Shown here piece by piece: positions 1 to 6,093 of a DNA stretch of 6,533 nt (position 1 is the stretch's first letter; each line of letters begins with the position of its first letter). This DNA is from Pseudomonadota bacterium. GTDB taxonomy: Bacteria > Pseudomonadota > Gammaproteobacteria > Burkholderiales > Burkholderiaceae_E. A program made the position numbers and the translations under genes. The notes below the pieces were generated by a model that saw nothing but the letters and a program-made list of their open reading frames with translations, was not told the DNA's origin and ran no database searches. The DNA lies in NCBI GenBank assembly GCA_023389175.1, contig JAEWEW010000281.1, forward strand, positions 1 through 6,533. The letters run 5' to 3'.

Positions 1-2
1 GC

Positions 3-53
3 GCGACCATCGTGCCGGATTCGATCAAACCGCTCCAAGGAGATGCCGGATGA
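3..53 (+). CDS. dnaX: C-terminal end of DNA polymerase III subunit gamma/tau (partial)
   Basis: An open frame enters from the left edge and reads ATIVPDSIKPLQGDAG before a TGA at 51-53. A short ending of the type GA-x-V-P-x-S-I-x-P-L is, from memory, typical of proteobacterial DnaX, and dnaX is the usual gene directly upstream of ybaB and recR. DnaX is the clamp-loader subunit of DNA polymerase III. Only 16 residues are visible, so the call rests mainly on gene order. The stop overlaps the ybaB start in an ATGA arrangement (50-53), which suggests translational coupling. Confidence 0.6.
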   Translation, partial: ATIVPDSIKPLQGDAG

Positions 54-376
54 TGAAGAACCAGCTTGCCGGGCTGATGAAGCAGGCCCAGCAGATGCAG
101 GACAACATGAAGAAGGTCCAGGAGCAACTGGCCTCGATCGAGGTGGAGGGTCAGTCCGGCGCCGGCCTGGTCAAGGTGGTCATGAACTGCCGCAACGACG
201 TCAAGCGGGTCGCCATCGATCCGAGCCTGCTCGCCGACGACAAGGACATGCTGGAGGACCTGGTGGCCGCGGCGGTCAACGACGCGCTGCGCAAGGCGGA
301 GCAGACCTCGCAGGAGCGGATGGCCTCGGTCACGTCCGGCCTGCCGCTGCCGCCGGGCTTCAAGATGCCGTTCTGA
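50..376 (+). CDS. ybaB: YbaB/EbfC family nucleoid-associated protein
   Basis: The 108-residue product has the length and sequence of the YbaB/EbfC family. It has an N-terminal helix rich in Lys, Gln and Met (MMKNQLAGLMKQAQQMQ, then KKVQEQL to about residue 27). The central part resembles the family's G-x-G-x-V-x-V-x-x-x-G region (here GAGLVKVVMNCRNDV, residues 37-51). The last helix, about 66-90, is followed by the typical tail GLPLPPGFKMPF. Family members are small dimers that bind DNA and coat the nucleoid; a role beside RecR in recombination has been proposed for the family. The start at 50 is supported by AAGGAG at 37-42, seven bases upstream; a second ATG follows immediately at 53. The gene overlaps the presumed dnaX stop by four bases and lies 34 bases before recR, so the three are probably one transcript. 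Confidence 0.95.
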   Translation: MMKNQLAGLMKQAQQMQDNMKKVQEQLASIEVEGQSGAGLVKVVMNCRNDVKRVAIDPSLLADDKDMLEDLVAAAVNDALRKAEQTSQERMASVTSGLPLPPGFKMPF

Positions 377-410
377 CCGGACCGGCCGCCATCCGCGTCG
401 CCGCCTTCGC

Positions 411-1007
411 TTGAAGACGCCTGCGTCCTTCGAACTGCTGACCCGTGCGCTCAAGCGCCTGCCGGGCGTTGGCCCGAAGACTGCCCAGCGCTATGCGCTG
501 CACCTGTTGCAGCGTGACCGCGACGCCGCGCGGGACCTCGCCGCCGGCCTCACCGAGGCGCTCGCGCGGGTGCGGCAATGCAGCCGGTGCAACACCTTCA
601 CCGAGGAAGCGGTGTGCGACATCTGCGCATCCCCGCGCCGTGACCCCTCGGTGCTCTGCATCGTGGAATCCCCGGCGGACCAGCTGGTGATCGAGCACAC
701 GCTTGCCTTTTCCGGGCTGTACTTCGTCCTGATGGGGCGGCTGTCGCCGCTCGACGGCGTCGGGCCCCGGGAGATCCACTTCGAGCGGCTGATCGAGCGG
801 GCCTGCGACGGCGTGGTCAAGGAGGTGGTGCTGGCCACCAACTTCACCCAGGAAGGCGAGGCGACCGCGCACTACCTCGCCGAGATGCTGCGCGCACGCG
901 GGTTGGCCGTGACCCGGCTCGCCCGCGGCGTTCCGCTCGGCGGCGAGCTCGAGTACGTGGACGCTGCCACGGTCGCGCAGGCGATGCGCGATCGCCGCAG
1001 CGTCTAG
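411..1007 (+). CDS. recR: Recombination mediator protein RecR
   Basis: RecR works with RecF and RecO to load RecA on gapped single-stranded DNA. The 198-residue product matches the usual RecR length. It shows the N-terminal helix-hairpin-helix (ALKRLPGVGPKTAQRYALH, about residues 13-31), a four-cysteine zinc finger (Cys57, 60, 69, 72) and the Toprim domain from about residue 80. Within Toprim, LCIVESPADQ (82-91), LSPLDGVGP (111-119) and the NFTQEGEATA acidic motif (144-153) are visible. The C-terminal segment TRLARGVPLGGELEY is also typical. The start is a TTG at 411. No ATG or GTG lies in frame between the ybaB stop and 411, and the first internal in-frame Met is residue 109, so TTG is the only start that keeps the HhH. 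No convincing Shine-Dalgarno sequence precedes it, so translation may be weak or depend on ybaB. Confidence 0.95.
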   Translation: MKTPASFELLTRALKRLPGVGPKTAQRYALHLLQRDRDAARDLAAGLTEALARVRQCSRCNTFTEEAVCDICASPRRDPSVLCIVESPADQLVIEHTLAFSGLYFVLMGRLSPLDGVGPREIHFERLIERACDGVVKEVVLATNFTQEGEATAHYLAEMLRARGLAVTRLARGVPLGGELEYVDAATVAQAMRDRRSV

Positions 1008-1036
1008 CAGCCGTCGCGTCGGGGAGGAGCCTCGAG

Positions 1037-2083
1037 GTGCGCGGATGGCGAGCAGCGCTGAAACGGGCCGGTTCCATGGTCCTGCGCATCCCCGGCCTGC
1101 GGGTGGTGCTGCTCGCGATGAAGAACTATATCCTGCACCAGAGCGCGAACCAGGCCGGCAGCGTCGCCTTCTCCACCATCCTGGCGATGTTCCCGCTGCT
1201 GATCCTGGTCTCCGCCGGGGCTGCCTACATGGGCAAGCCGGGCGATGCCGCAGCGCTCGCGGAGCGGGTGATCGGCTACGCTCCGCCGGTGGTGAGCGGC
1301 GCCCTGCGGCCGGTGGTGGACCAGGTGCTCAGCCAGCGCAACCAGGCGCTGCTCGCGATCGGGCTCTTCGGCACCATCTGGGCCGCTTCCTCCGGCGTCC
1401 AGTCGATCCGCACCGCCCTCAACAAGGCCTACGACATCGATCACGGCCTGCCGTTCTGGAAGGCCCGCATCAAGGTGACGATCTTCACGCTGGTGGTGGG
1501 CGCGGCGATCATGGTCACCTTCAGCTCGCTGGTCATCATGCCCTACGTGTGGCAATTCCTCGAAGCCACGATGGGCGTGCATGCCGAGATGTGGTGGCTT
1601 CGCACCGGCGTGCGCCAGGGGCTCGCCCTGGTCGTGCTGACGGTGCTCTATGCCGTTCTCTACGGCTGGCTGCCCGACGTGGCGCAGCGCCTGAGGTCGG
1701 TGCTGCCCGGGGCGATTTTCGGCGCGGCGCTCTGGGTCGGCGCCGCGATGCTGCTCTCGTACTCCTGGCGCAGCGCCGGCAAGCTGCAGCTGGTCTACGG
1801 CAGCTTCACCGGGCTGGTCGCCACGCTGGTGTTCGTCTACCTCAGCGCCGTGACGCTGATCCTCGGGGCGGAGCTGAACGCGGTGCTGCGCGAGCAGGCG
1901 AGAGGCGGGGCGGCGAAGGACGGCGACAGGCAGACCGACGGCAAAGAGACCCGCGAGCAGGAAACCCGGGAGAAGGAAGCTCGCGAGCAGCAAGCCCGTG
2001 AGCAGCAAGCCCGTGAGCAGCAGGCCCGTGAGCAGCAGGCCCGTGAGCAGCAGGCCCGCGAGCAGGAACCACGGGGAGACTGA
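1037..2083 (+). CDS. YihY/BrkB family inner-membrane protein with repeat tail
   Basis: The product is a 348-residue polytopic membrane protein of the YihY/virulence factor BrkB (UPF0761) family. About six hydrophobic segments are visible, near residues 43-63, 104-124, 146-168, 194-212, 223-243 and 257-280. Family-typical stretches include GSVAFSTILAMFPLLI (41-56), GLFGTIWAASSGVQSIRTAL (109-128) and YGSFTGLVATLVFVYLS ending in LGAELNAVL (254-284). The biochemical function of the family is unsettled; early reports linked it to ribonuclease BN or serum resistance. After the last membrane segment the protein continues into a hydrophilic, highly charged tail with TREQE/AREQQ pentapeptide repeats (residues 305-344), probably cytoplasmic. 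The GTG start at 1037 is supported by GGGGAGGAG at 1021-1029, seven bases upstream. The gene begins 29 bases after recR, so co-transcription is likely. The tail is unlike the body and looks recently expanded. Confidence 0.9.
   Translation: MRGWRAALKRAGSMVLRIPGLRVVLLAMKNYILHQSANQAGSVAFSTILAMFPLLILVSAGAAYMGKPGDAAALAERVIGYAPPVVSGALRPVVDQVLSQRNQALLAIGLFGTIWAASSGVQSIRTALNKAYDIDHGLPFWKARIKVTIFTLVVGAAIMVTFSSLVIMPYVWQFLEATMGVHAEMWWLRTGVRQGLALVVLTVLYAVLYGWLPDVAQRLRSVLPGAIFGAALWVGAAMLLSYSWRSAGKLQLVYGSFTGLVATLVFVYLSAVTLILGAELNAVLREQARGGAAKDGDRQTDGKETREQETREKEAREQQAREQQAREQQAREQQAREQQAREQEPRGD
1949..2068 (+). repeat. 15-bp tandem repeat, eight units, coding
   Basis: Eight contiguous 15-bp units run from 1949 to 2068 inside the 3' end of the YihY/BrkB gene. 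The core unit is GCCCGTGAGCAGCAG or CAA at its end. Units 4-7 are identical or differ by one base at the last position, while the outer units (1-3 and 8) are more diverged. In frame they encode TREQE, TREKE, five AREQQ and AREQE. Because the period is a multiple of three, gain or loss of a unit changes tail length without shifting the frame. The near-identity of the central units at the DNA level indicates recent slippage or unequal exchange. Confidence 0.95.
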
Positions 2084-2153
2084 TCCACAATACCGCGCGG
2101 CAGTGAGCGGTTGCTGCCGTCGACAACGCAGGCTACCAAGGAGGAAACCACGA

Positions 2154-3056
2154 ATGGCAACGCACGCAACCGGTGATGGCGGCATTCCGCCGCGCGACGC
2201 AGCCGAGCGCGGCCTGAAGCGCGTGATGACGCTGGGCGGCGCGTACGGCACCCGCAACTACACCGTGAAGGACCTGCGCGACCTCAAGGGCAAGCGGGTC
2301 CTCACCGAGACGCTTCCCTTCTCGCCGGAGGAGGCTGCCGCCGCCGAGGAAGCGGGCATCGACCTGATGAAGGTGCGCTTCGATCCGAAGCAGCCGGAGC
2401 TCGCCGCGAGGATCCGCAAGGCTGCGCCGAACACCTTCATGTCGTTCTCGGTCCCGCTGGTGGCGGCGGCATCCGAGACCGAGGCGGTGCGGCTGGGCTA
2501 CCAGGCGATGGAGGTCGGCGCCGACGGCATCATGTGCCAGTGGTCGCCGCGCTTCGTCGCGGCGGCAGCCGAAGCCGGCATCCCGATCGAAGGCCATGCC
2601 GGGCTGGTGCCGCGCAAGAGCACCTGGACCGGCGGCCTGCGCGCCGTCGGGAAGACGCTCGAGGAAGCGCTCTGGGTCTTCCAGGAGATCAAGAAGCTGG
2701 AAGAGGCCGGCGCATGGGCGGTGGAGGTGGAGGTCATTCCGGCCGAGCTGCTCGCCGAGATCTCCCGGCGGACCAGCCTGCTCACCTCGTCGATCGGCGC
2801 CGGAGCCGGTGGCGACATCCAGTTCCTGTTCGCCGACGACATCCTCGGCAACAACGGCCCGCCGTATCCGCGCCACACCAAGCAGTACCGCGACTTCTTC
2901 AAGCTGAAGCAGCAGATGCAGGCCGAACGGGTAGCCGGCTTCCGGGAGTTCGTCGAGGACGTGCGCTCCGGTGCATTCCCGGGGCCCAAGCACGTCATCA
3001 AGGCGCCCGATGGCCTGATCGACAGCTTCCTCGAGCGGCTCGACAAGCAGCGCTGA
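2154..3056 (+). CDS. Divergent PanB-family (ketopantoate hydroxymethyltransferase-like) protein
   Basis: The 300-residue product belongs to the PanB family of the PEP mutase/isocitrate lyase (alpha/beta)8 barrel superfamily. Recognisable elements are TVKDLRDLKGKRVLTETLPF (37-56, matching the PanB N-terminus), EAGIDLMKV (66-74), GIPIEGHAGLVP (142-153), the GG-x-x-x-x-G turn (160-166), LEEAGAWAVEVEVIPAEL (182-199), SIGAGAGGD (213-221) and a PanB-like end, VRSGAFPGPKH (270-280). Aligned by eye to E. coli PanB from memory, Asp45, Asp84, Lys112 and Glu114 correspond to Phe76, Ser99, Met127 and Gln129. The glutamate of ECVP is kept as Glu193. An extra N-terminal stretch of about 34 residues is present. 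Loss of the magnesium ligands argues against canonical ketopantoate synthesis. The start at 2154 has AAGGAGGAA at 2138-2146, seven bases upstream; the frame stays open upstream through the repeat, but those starts have no such site. The ABC importer downstream may supply its substrate; this is inference. Confidence 0.75.
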   Translation: MATHATGDGGIPPRDAAERGLKRVMTLGGAYGTRNYTVKDLRDLKGKRVLTETLPFSPEEAAAAEEAGIDLMKVRFDPKQPELAARIRKAAPNTFMSFSVPLVAAASETEAVRLGYQAMEVGADGIMCQWSPRFVAAAAEAGIPIEGHAGLVPRKSTWTGGLRAVGKTLEEALWVFQEIKKLEEAGAWAVEVEVIPAELLAEISRRTSLLTSSIGAGAGGDIQFLFADDILGNNGPPYPRHTKQYRDFFKLKQQMQAERVAGFREFVEDVRSGAFPGPKHVIKAPDGLIDSFLERLDKQR

Positions 3057-3064
3057 GACGGCGA

Positions 3065-3102
3065 GGCGCCGCACGCGTCGGGAAAACACCGACGGCGGCG
3101 CC
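3065..3102 (+). terminator. Strong GC hairpin after the PanB-like gene (terminator-like or processing element)
   Basis: Eight bases after the PanB-like stop, GGCGCCGC (3065-3072) pairs with GCGGCGCC (3095-3102) and CGTCGG (3076-3081) pairs with CCGACG (3089-3094). This gives 14 base pairs with a three-base bulge (3073-3075) and the seven-base loop GAAAACA. No T-run follows, so it is not a classic intrinsic terminator. It could attenuate transcription, act with Rho, or protect the 3' end of the upstream message so that enzyme and transporter levels differ. Confidence 0.5.
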
Positions 3103-3141
3103 CCATGCACCGGGCGGTATGATTCCGGGTGCGACGACAAC

Positions 3142-3167
3142 CGCGACGGCATGCAAGATGCCGCGCG
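3142..3167 (+). promoter_or_regulatory. Hairpin just upstream of the binding-protein ribosome site
   Basis: CGGCAT (3147-3152) and ATGCCG (3158-3163) form a six-pair stem with loop GCAAG. The stem extends by CGCG (3142-3145) pairing with CGCG (3164-3167) across a bulged A at 3146, giving ten pairs. It ends ten bases before the GGGAG at 3178-3182 that serves the binding-protein gene, so it would sit in the leader of that message. It could affect translation or 5' stability; no function is demonstrated. A lone -10-like TATGAT at 3118-3123 lies upstream without a recognisable -35. Confidence 0.4.
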
Positions 3168-3188
3168 CGAACCCACCGGGAGACGACG

Positions 3189-4274
3189 ATGACATCGACG
3201 ACAGACTTGCATCCTGAGGCGTTACCGGACCCGCATCGCCGGAGGCTCGGCCGGCTGCTGGTCGCCACAGCGGCGGGCGGCTCGTCCTTGCTGGCGCTTG
3301 CCGGTGGCGCTCGCGCGCAGTCCCTCGAGAAGCAGAAGGTCACCATCGCGGTCGGCGGCAAGTCGGCGCTCTACTACCTGCCGCTCACCATCGCGGAGGA
3401 GCTCGGCTACTTCAAGGACGAAGGGCTGGACGTGGAGATCGTGGACTTCGCGGGCGGCTCCAAGTCGCTGCAGGCGGTGGTCGGCGGCTCGGCGGACGTG
3501 GTGTCCGGCGCCTACGAGCACACCATCAACCTGCAGGCGCGCAAGCAGTACTTCACCGAGTTCGTGCTCATGGGCCGCGCGCCGCAGATCTCGGTCGGCG
3601 TCTCCAAGGCAAAGGCCGCCGCGTACAAGGGTCCGCAGGACCTGAAGGGCTTCAAGATCGGGGTGTCCGCACCGGGCTCCTCCACCAACATGGTCGCCAA
3701 CTACGTGCTGGCCAAGGGCGGGTTGACGCCGAAGGACGCCTCCTTCATCGGCGTGGGCACCGGTTCCGGCGCGGTCGCGGCCATGCGGGCCGGGCAGCTC
3801 GACGCGATCTCCAACACCGACCCGATCATGACGATGCTCGAGCGCTCGGGCGACGTGAAGATCATCGCCACGACCCGCACCGTGAAGGGCACGCAGGACG
3901 TCTTCGGCGGCCCGATGCCCGCCGGCAGCCTCTACGCGCCGGAGTCGTTCGTGAAGCAGAACCCGCGCACCACCCAGGCGCTGGCGAACGCCATCGTCCG
4001 CGCGAACCTCTGGCTGCAGTCCGCCGGGCCCTCGGAGATCATCAAGACGGTGCCGGAGTCCTACCTGCTCGGCGACCGCGCGGTCTACCTCGCGGCCTAC
4101 AACAACGTGAAGGACGCGCTCTCGCCGGACGGCCTGATGTCGGATGCCGGCGCGAGGACGACGCTCGACGCCCTCCGTTCGTTCAATCCGGCACTGAAGG
4201 ACGCGAAGATCGATCTCGCCCGGACCTGGACCAACGAGTACGCCAACAAGGCGCTCGCCAAGTACCGCAAGTAG
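3189..4274 (+). CDS. NitT/TauT-type ABC transporter periplasmic substrate-binding protein
   Basis: This is the periplasmic solute receptor of the importer encoded by this gene and the next two. The 361-residue precursor has an N-terminal export signal: an arginine run (RRR, 17-19), a hydrophobic core (about 23-38) and a likely cleavage site after ARA (41-43). The arginines in RRRLGRLL resemble a Tat signal but do not match the consensus fully. The mature part has the NMT1/SsuA-like layout: a first strand VTIAVGG (51-57), YYLPLTIAEELGYFKDEGLDVEIV (62-85), GGSADVVSGAYEH (99-111), DLKGFKIGVSAPGS (151-164) and an AAMRAGQLDAI segment (197-207). Known family ligands include taurine, alkanesulfonates, nitrate and pyrimidines; the ligand here cannot be told. 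The ATG at 3189 is chosen over an in-frame GTG at 3129 because GGGAG lies six bases upstream at 3178-3182 and it gives a normal signal peptide. The ATPase gene follows ten bases after the stop. Confidence 0.9.
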   Translation: MTSTTDLHPEALPDPHRRRLGRLLVATAAGGSSLLALAGGARAQSLEKQKVTIAVGGKSALYYLPLTIAEELGYFKDEGLDVEIVDFAGGSKSLQAVVGGSADVVSGAYEHTINLQARKQYFTEFVLMGRAPQISVGVSKAKAAAYKGPQDLKGFKIGVSAPGSSTNMVANYVLAKGGLTPKDASFIGVGTGSGAVAAMRAGQLDAISNTDPIMTMLERSGDVKIIATTRTVKGTQDVFGGPMPAGSLYAPESFVKQNPRTTQALANAIVRANLWLQSAGPSEIIKTVPESYLLGDRAVYLAAYNNVKDALSPDGLMSDAGARTTLDALRSFNPALKDAKIDLARTWTNEYANKALAKYRK

Positions 4275-4284
4275 AACCGGGCCG

Positions 4285-5106
4285 ATGGAGCAGGCGGGCG
4301 CGGCAGTATCGCTCGAGGGTGTCACCTGCACCTTCGTGTCCCGCGACGCCCCCGGGCAGCGCTATACCGCCGTACGCGACGTCTCGCTGTCGGTCGCGCC
4401 GGGGGAGTTCGTCGCGGTGGTCGGACCCACCGGCTGCGGCAAGAGCACGCTGCTCAACGTGGCCGCCGGCCTGCTGGAACCGTCGGCTGGCACGGTCCGC
4501 ATCTTCGGAGACCCGCTGGTCGGCATCAACCGCCGCGCCGGCTACATGTTCCAGAGCGATGCCCTGATGCCGTGGCGCAGCGCGCTCGCCAACGTCACCG
4601 CCGGCCTCGAGTTCGCCGGCGTTGCGCCGGACGAGTCACGCCGCCGCGCCCAGGCGTGGCTGGAACGGGTCGGGCTCAGCGGCTTCGGTGACCGCTATCC
4701 GCACCAGCTCTCCGGCGGCATGCGCAAGCGGGTGGCACTGGCGCAGACGCTCATCATGGATCCGGACATCATCCTGATGGACGAGCCGTTCTCGGCGCTC
4801 GACGTGCAGACCCGGCAGCTCATGGAGAACGAGGTGCTGGAGCTGTGGGCCGCCAAGCGCAAGGCGGTGCTCTTCATCACCCACGACCTGGACGAGGCTA
4901 TCGCCATGTCGGATCGGGTGGTGGTGCTGTCGGCCGGGCCCGCCTCCCATCCCATCGGCGATTTCCCGGTCACCTTGCCGCGGCCGCGCGACGTGGCCGA
5001 GATCCGCATGACGCCGCCGTTCATGGCGCTGCACGAGCAAGTCTGGTCGGTCCTGCGGGACGAGGTGCTCAAGGGCTACGCCCAGCAGCGGCGCGCGGTC
5101 GCATGA
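4285..5106 (+). CDS. ABC transporter ATP-binding protein, SsuB/TauB/NrtD-like
   Basis: This is the cytoplasmic ATPase of the importer. The 273-residue product carries all expected nucleotide-binding motifs: Walker A GPTGCGKST (47-55), Q-loop MFQSDALMPW with Gln90, signature LSGGM (142-146) in LSGGMRKRVALAQ, Walker B IILMDE (162-167), D-loop SALD (170-173) and switch His200 in FITHD. The DALMPW sequence after the Q-loop and the length without a long C-terminal regulatory domain are typical of the nitrate/sulfonate/taurine importer subfamily. The gene starts ten bases after the binding-protein stop, with only a weak ribosome site, so it probably relies on upstream translation. Its TGA overlaps an ATG at 5103 that opens an eight-codon frame leading to the permease start. 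Confidence 0.95.
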   Translation: MEQAGAAVSLEGVTCTFVSRDAPGQRYTAVRDVSLSVAPGEFVAVVGPTGCGKSTLLNVAAGLLEPSAGTVRIFGDPLVGINRRAGYMFQSDALMPWRSALANVTAGLEFAGVAPDESRRRAQAWLERVGLSGFGDRYPHQLSGGMRKRVALAQTLIMDPDIILMDEPFSALDVQTRQLMENEVLELWAAKRKAVLFITHDLDEAIAMSDRVVVLSAGPASHPIGDFPVTLPRPRDVAEIRMTPPFMALHEQVWSVLRDEVLKGYAQQRRAVA

Positions 5107-5129
5107 AGCGCGGCACGGATCGCCCATGA
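5103..5129 (+). other. Eight-codon mini-frame bridging ATPase and permease genes
   Basis: ATG at 5103 opens MKRGTDRP and stops with TGA at 5127-5129. Both ends are ATGA overlaps: the start overlaps the ATPase stop (5103-5106) and the stop overlaps the permease start (5126-5129). It is too short to be called a protein gene. It could carry terminating ribosomes from the ATPase to the permease start across a 19-base gap. The sequence fact is certain; the function is a guess. Confidence 0.35.
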
Positions 5130-5932
5130 CCAAGCTGCGCCTGCGCACCTACCAGGTGGGGCTCGCGATCCTGCTGTTCGTGTTCTGGCATGTCGCCACC
5201 AGCCCCACGCTCCTGCCGCCGATCTACTTCGAGAATCCGGACCAGGCCGCGTTCTTCTTCGGGCGGCCGCTCGAGATCCTGCAGCGCATCTTCGACTGGT
5301 TCTGGACCGGCGAGATCTTCGGCCATCTCTGGGTGACCCTCTTCGAGACGATGGTCGCGTTCGCCATCGGGACCGTCGCCGGGCTGGTGGTCGGCATGTG
5401 GCTCGCGCTCTCGCCGACCGCCGCCGCCATCCTCGACCCCTACATCACCGCGATGAACTCCATGCCGCGGGTCATCCTGGCGCCGATCTTCGGCGTCTGG
5501 TTCGGACTGGGCGTGTGGTCGAAGGTCGCGTTGGGCGTCACGCTGGTGTTCTTCATCGTCTTCTTCAACGTCTACCAGGGCGTGCGCGAGGTGAGCCCGA
5601 ACGTCCTCGCCAGCGCGCGCATGCTCGGCGCATCCCGGCGCCAGCTCCTGCGCCATGTCTACCTGCCGAGCGCCACCAGCTGGGTGTTCTCCAGCCTGCA
5701 CACCTCCGTCGGACTGGCGTTCGTCGGCGCCGTCGTCGGCGAGTACCTCGGCTCGGCCAAGGGCGTCGGCTATCTTATCCTGCAGGCCGAAGGCAGCTTC
5801 GACTTCAACACGGTGTTCGCCGGCATCCTGGTGCTCACCGCGTTTGCGCTGGTGCTCGACGGCCTCGTCGGCATCGTGGAGAAGCGGCTGATGAAGTGGC
5901 AGCCGCGCTCGGGAGAGACCGAGAAGCTCTGA
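5126..5932 (+). CDS. ABC transporter permease, SsuC/TauC-like
   Basis: This is the inner-membrane channel subunit of the importer, normally acting as a homodimer with the ATPase. The 268-residue product has about six hydrophobic segments, starting at residues 10-25 and 68-94. The BPD-type EAA loop that contacts the ATPase is seen at 162-181 (ASARMLGASRRQLLRHVYLP), preceded by YQGVREVSPN. GLAFVGAVVGEYLGSAKGVGY at 196-216 is characteristic of SsuC/TauC-type permeases. No clear Shine-Dalgarno sequence is seen before the ATG at 5126. Instead the start overlaps the stop of an eight-codon frame (5103-5129), whose own start overlaps the ATPase stop, which suggests coupled translation. No intrinsic terminator with a T-run was found after the stop. 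Confidence 0.93.
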   Translation: MTKLRLRTYQVGLAILLFVFWHVATSPTLLPPIYFENPDQAAFFFGRPLEILQRIFDWFWTGEIFGHLWVTLFETMVAFAIGTVAGLVVGMWLALSPTAAAILDPYITAMNSMPRVILAPIFGVWFGLGVWSKVALGVTLVFFIVFFNVYQGVREVSPNVLASARMLGASRRQLLRHVYLPSATSWVFSSLHTSVGLAFVGAVVGEYLGSAKGVGYLILQAEGSFDFNTVFAGILVLTAFALVLDGLVGIVEKRLMKWQPRSGETEKL

Positions 5933-6093
5933 CCGGGTCGGACTCGGGGAGAACCCGCCAGCGGCCGGCGCTCGTGACAATTCCCACAATGGCGCCATGC
6001 CCCGCTGCTAAACTCGGCGGCCATCGATGCTCCAATCGCGCTGCGTCGGCGCCTGCCGACCGGCTGTCCCGCTTCAATCACGGTCAATCAAGC

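Noticed and set aside
2098..2119. Hairpin CGGCAG/CTGCCG with a 10-base loop between the YihY/BrkB and PanB-like genes
   Set aside because: Only six pairs, a large loop and no T-run, which is unremarkable in DNA this rich in GC.
1004..2257. Long minus-strand open frame of 417 codons across the YihY/BrkB gene, with LLTGL repeats
   Set aside because: It is the antisense shadow of a high-GC gene and its repeat. It matches no family, whereas the + strand product has clear family motifs and a ribosome site.
2133..3212. Minus-strand open frame opposite the PanB-like gene
   Set aside because: Shadow frame with no recognisable motif; the + strand frame aligns with PanB over its length.
3222..4331. 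Long minus-strand open frame opposite the binding-protein gene
   Set aside because: The composition is the typical Arg/His/Gly/Leu-rich antisense of a GC-rich gene, and the + strand encodes an unmistakable binding protein.
5934..5957. Possible terminator CGGGT/ACCCG after the permease
   Set aside because: Five pairs with a 14-base loop and no T-run; too weak to call.
5069..5998. Minus-strand open frame opposite the permease
   Set aside because: Very rich in Glu, Asp, Arg and His, as expected from the antisense of hydrophobic codons; no family resemblance.
5989..5998. Ten-base perfect palindrome ATGGCGCCAT in the gap before the lipoprotein gene
   Set aside because: Short palindromes are expected by chance at this GC content and no second copy was seen nearby, so an operator call is not supported.
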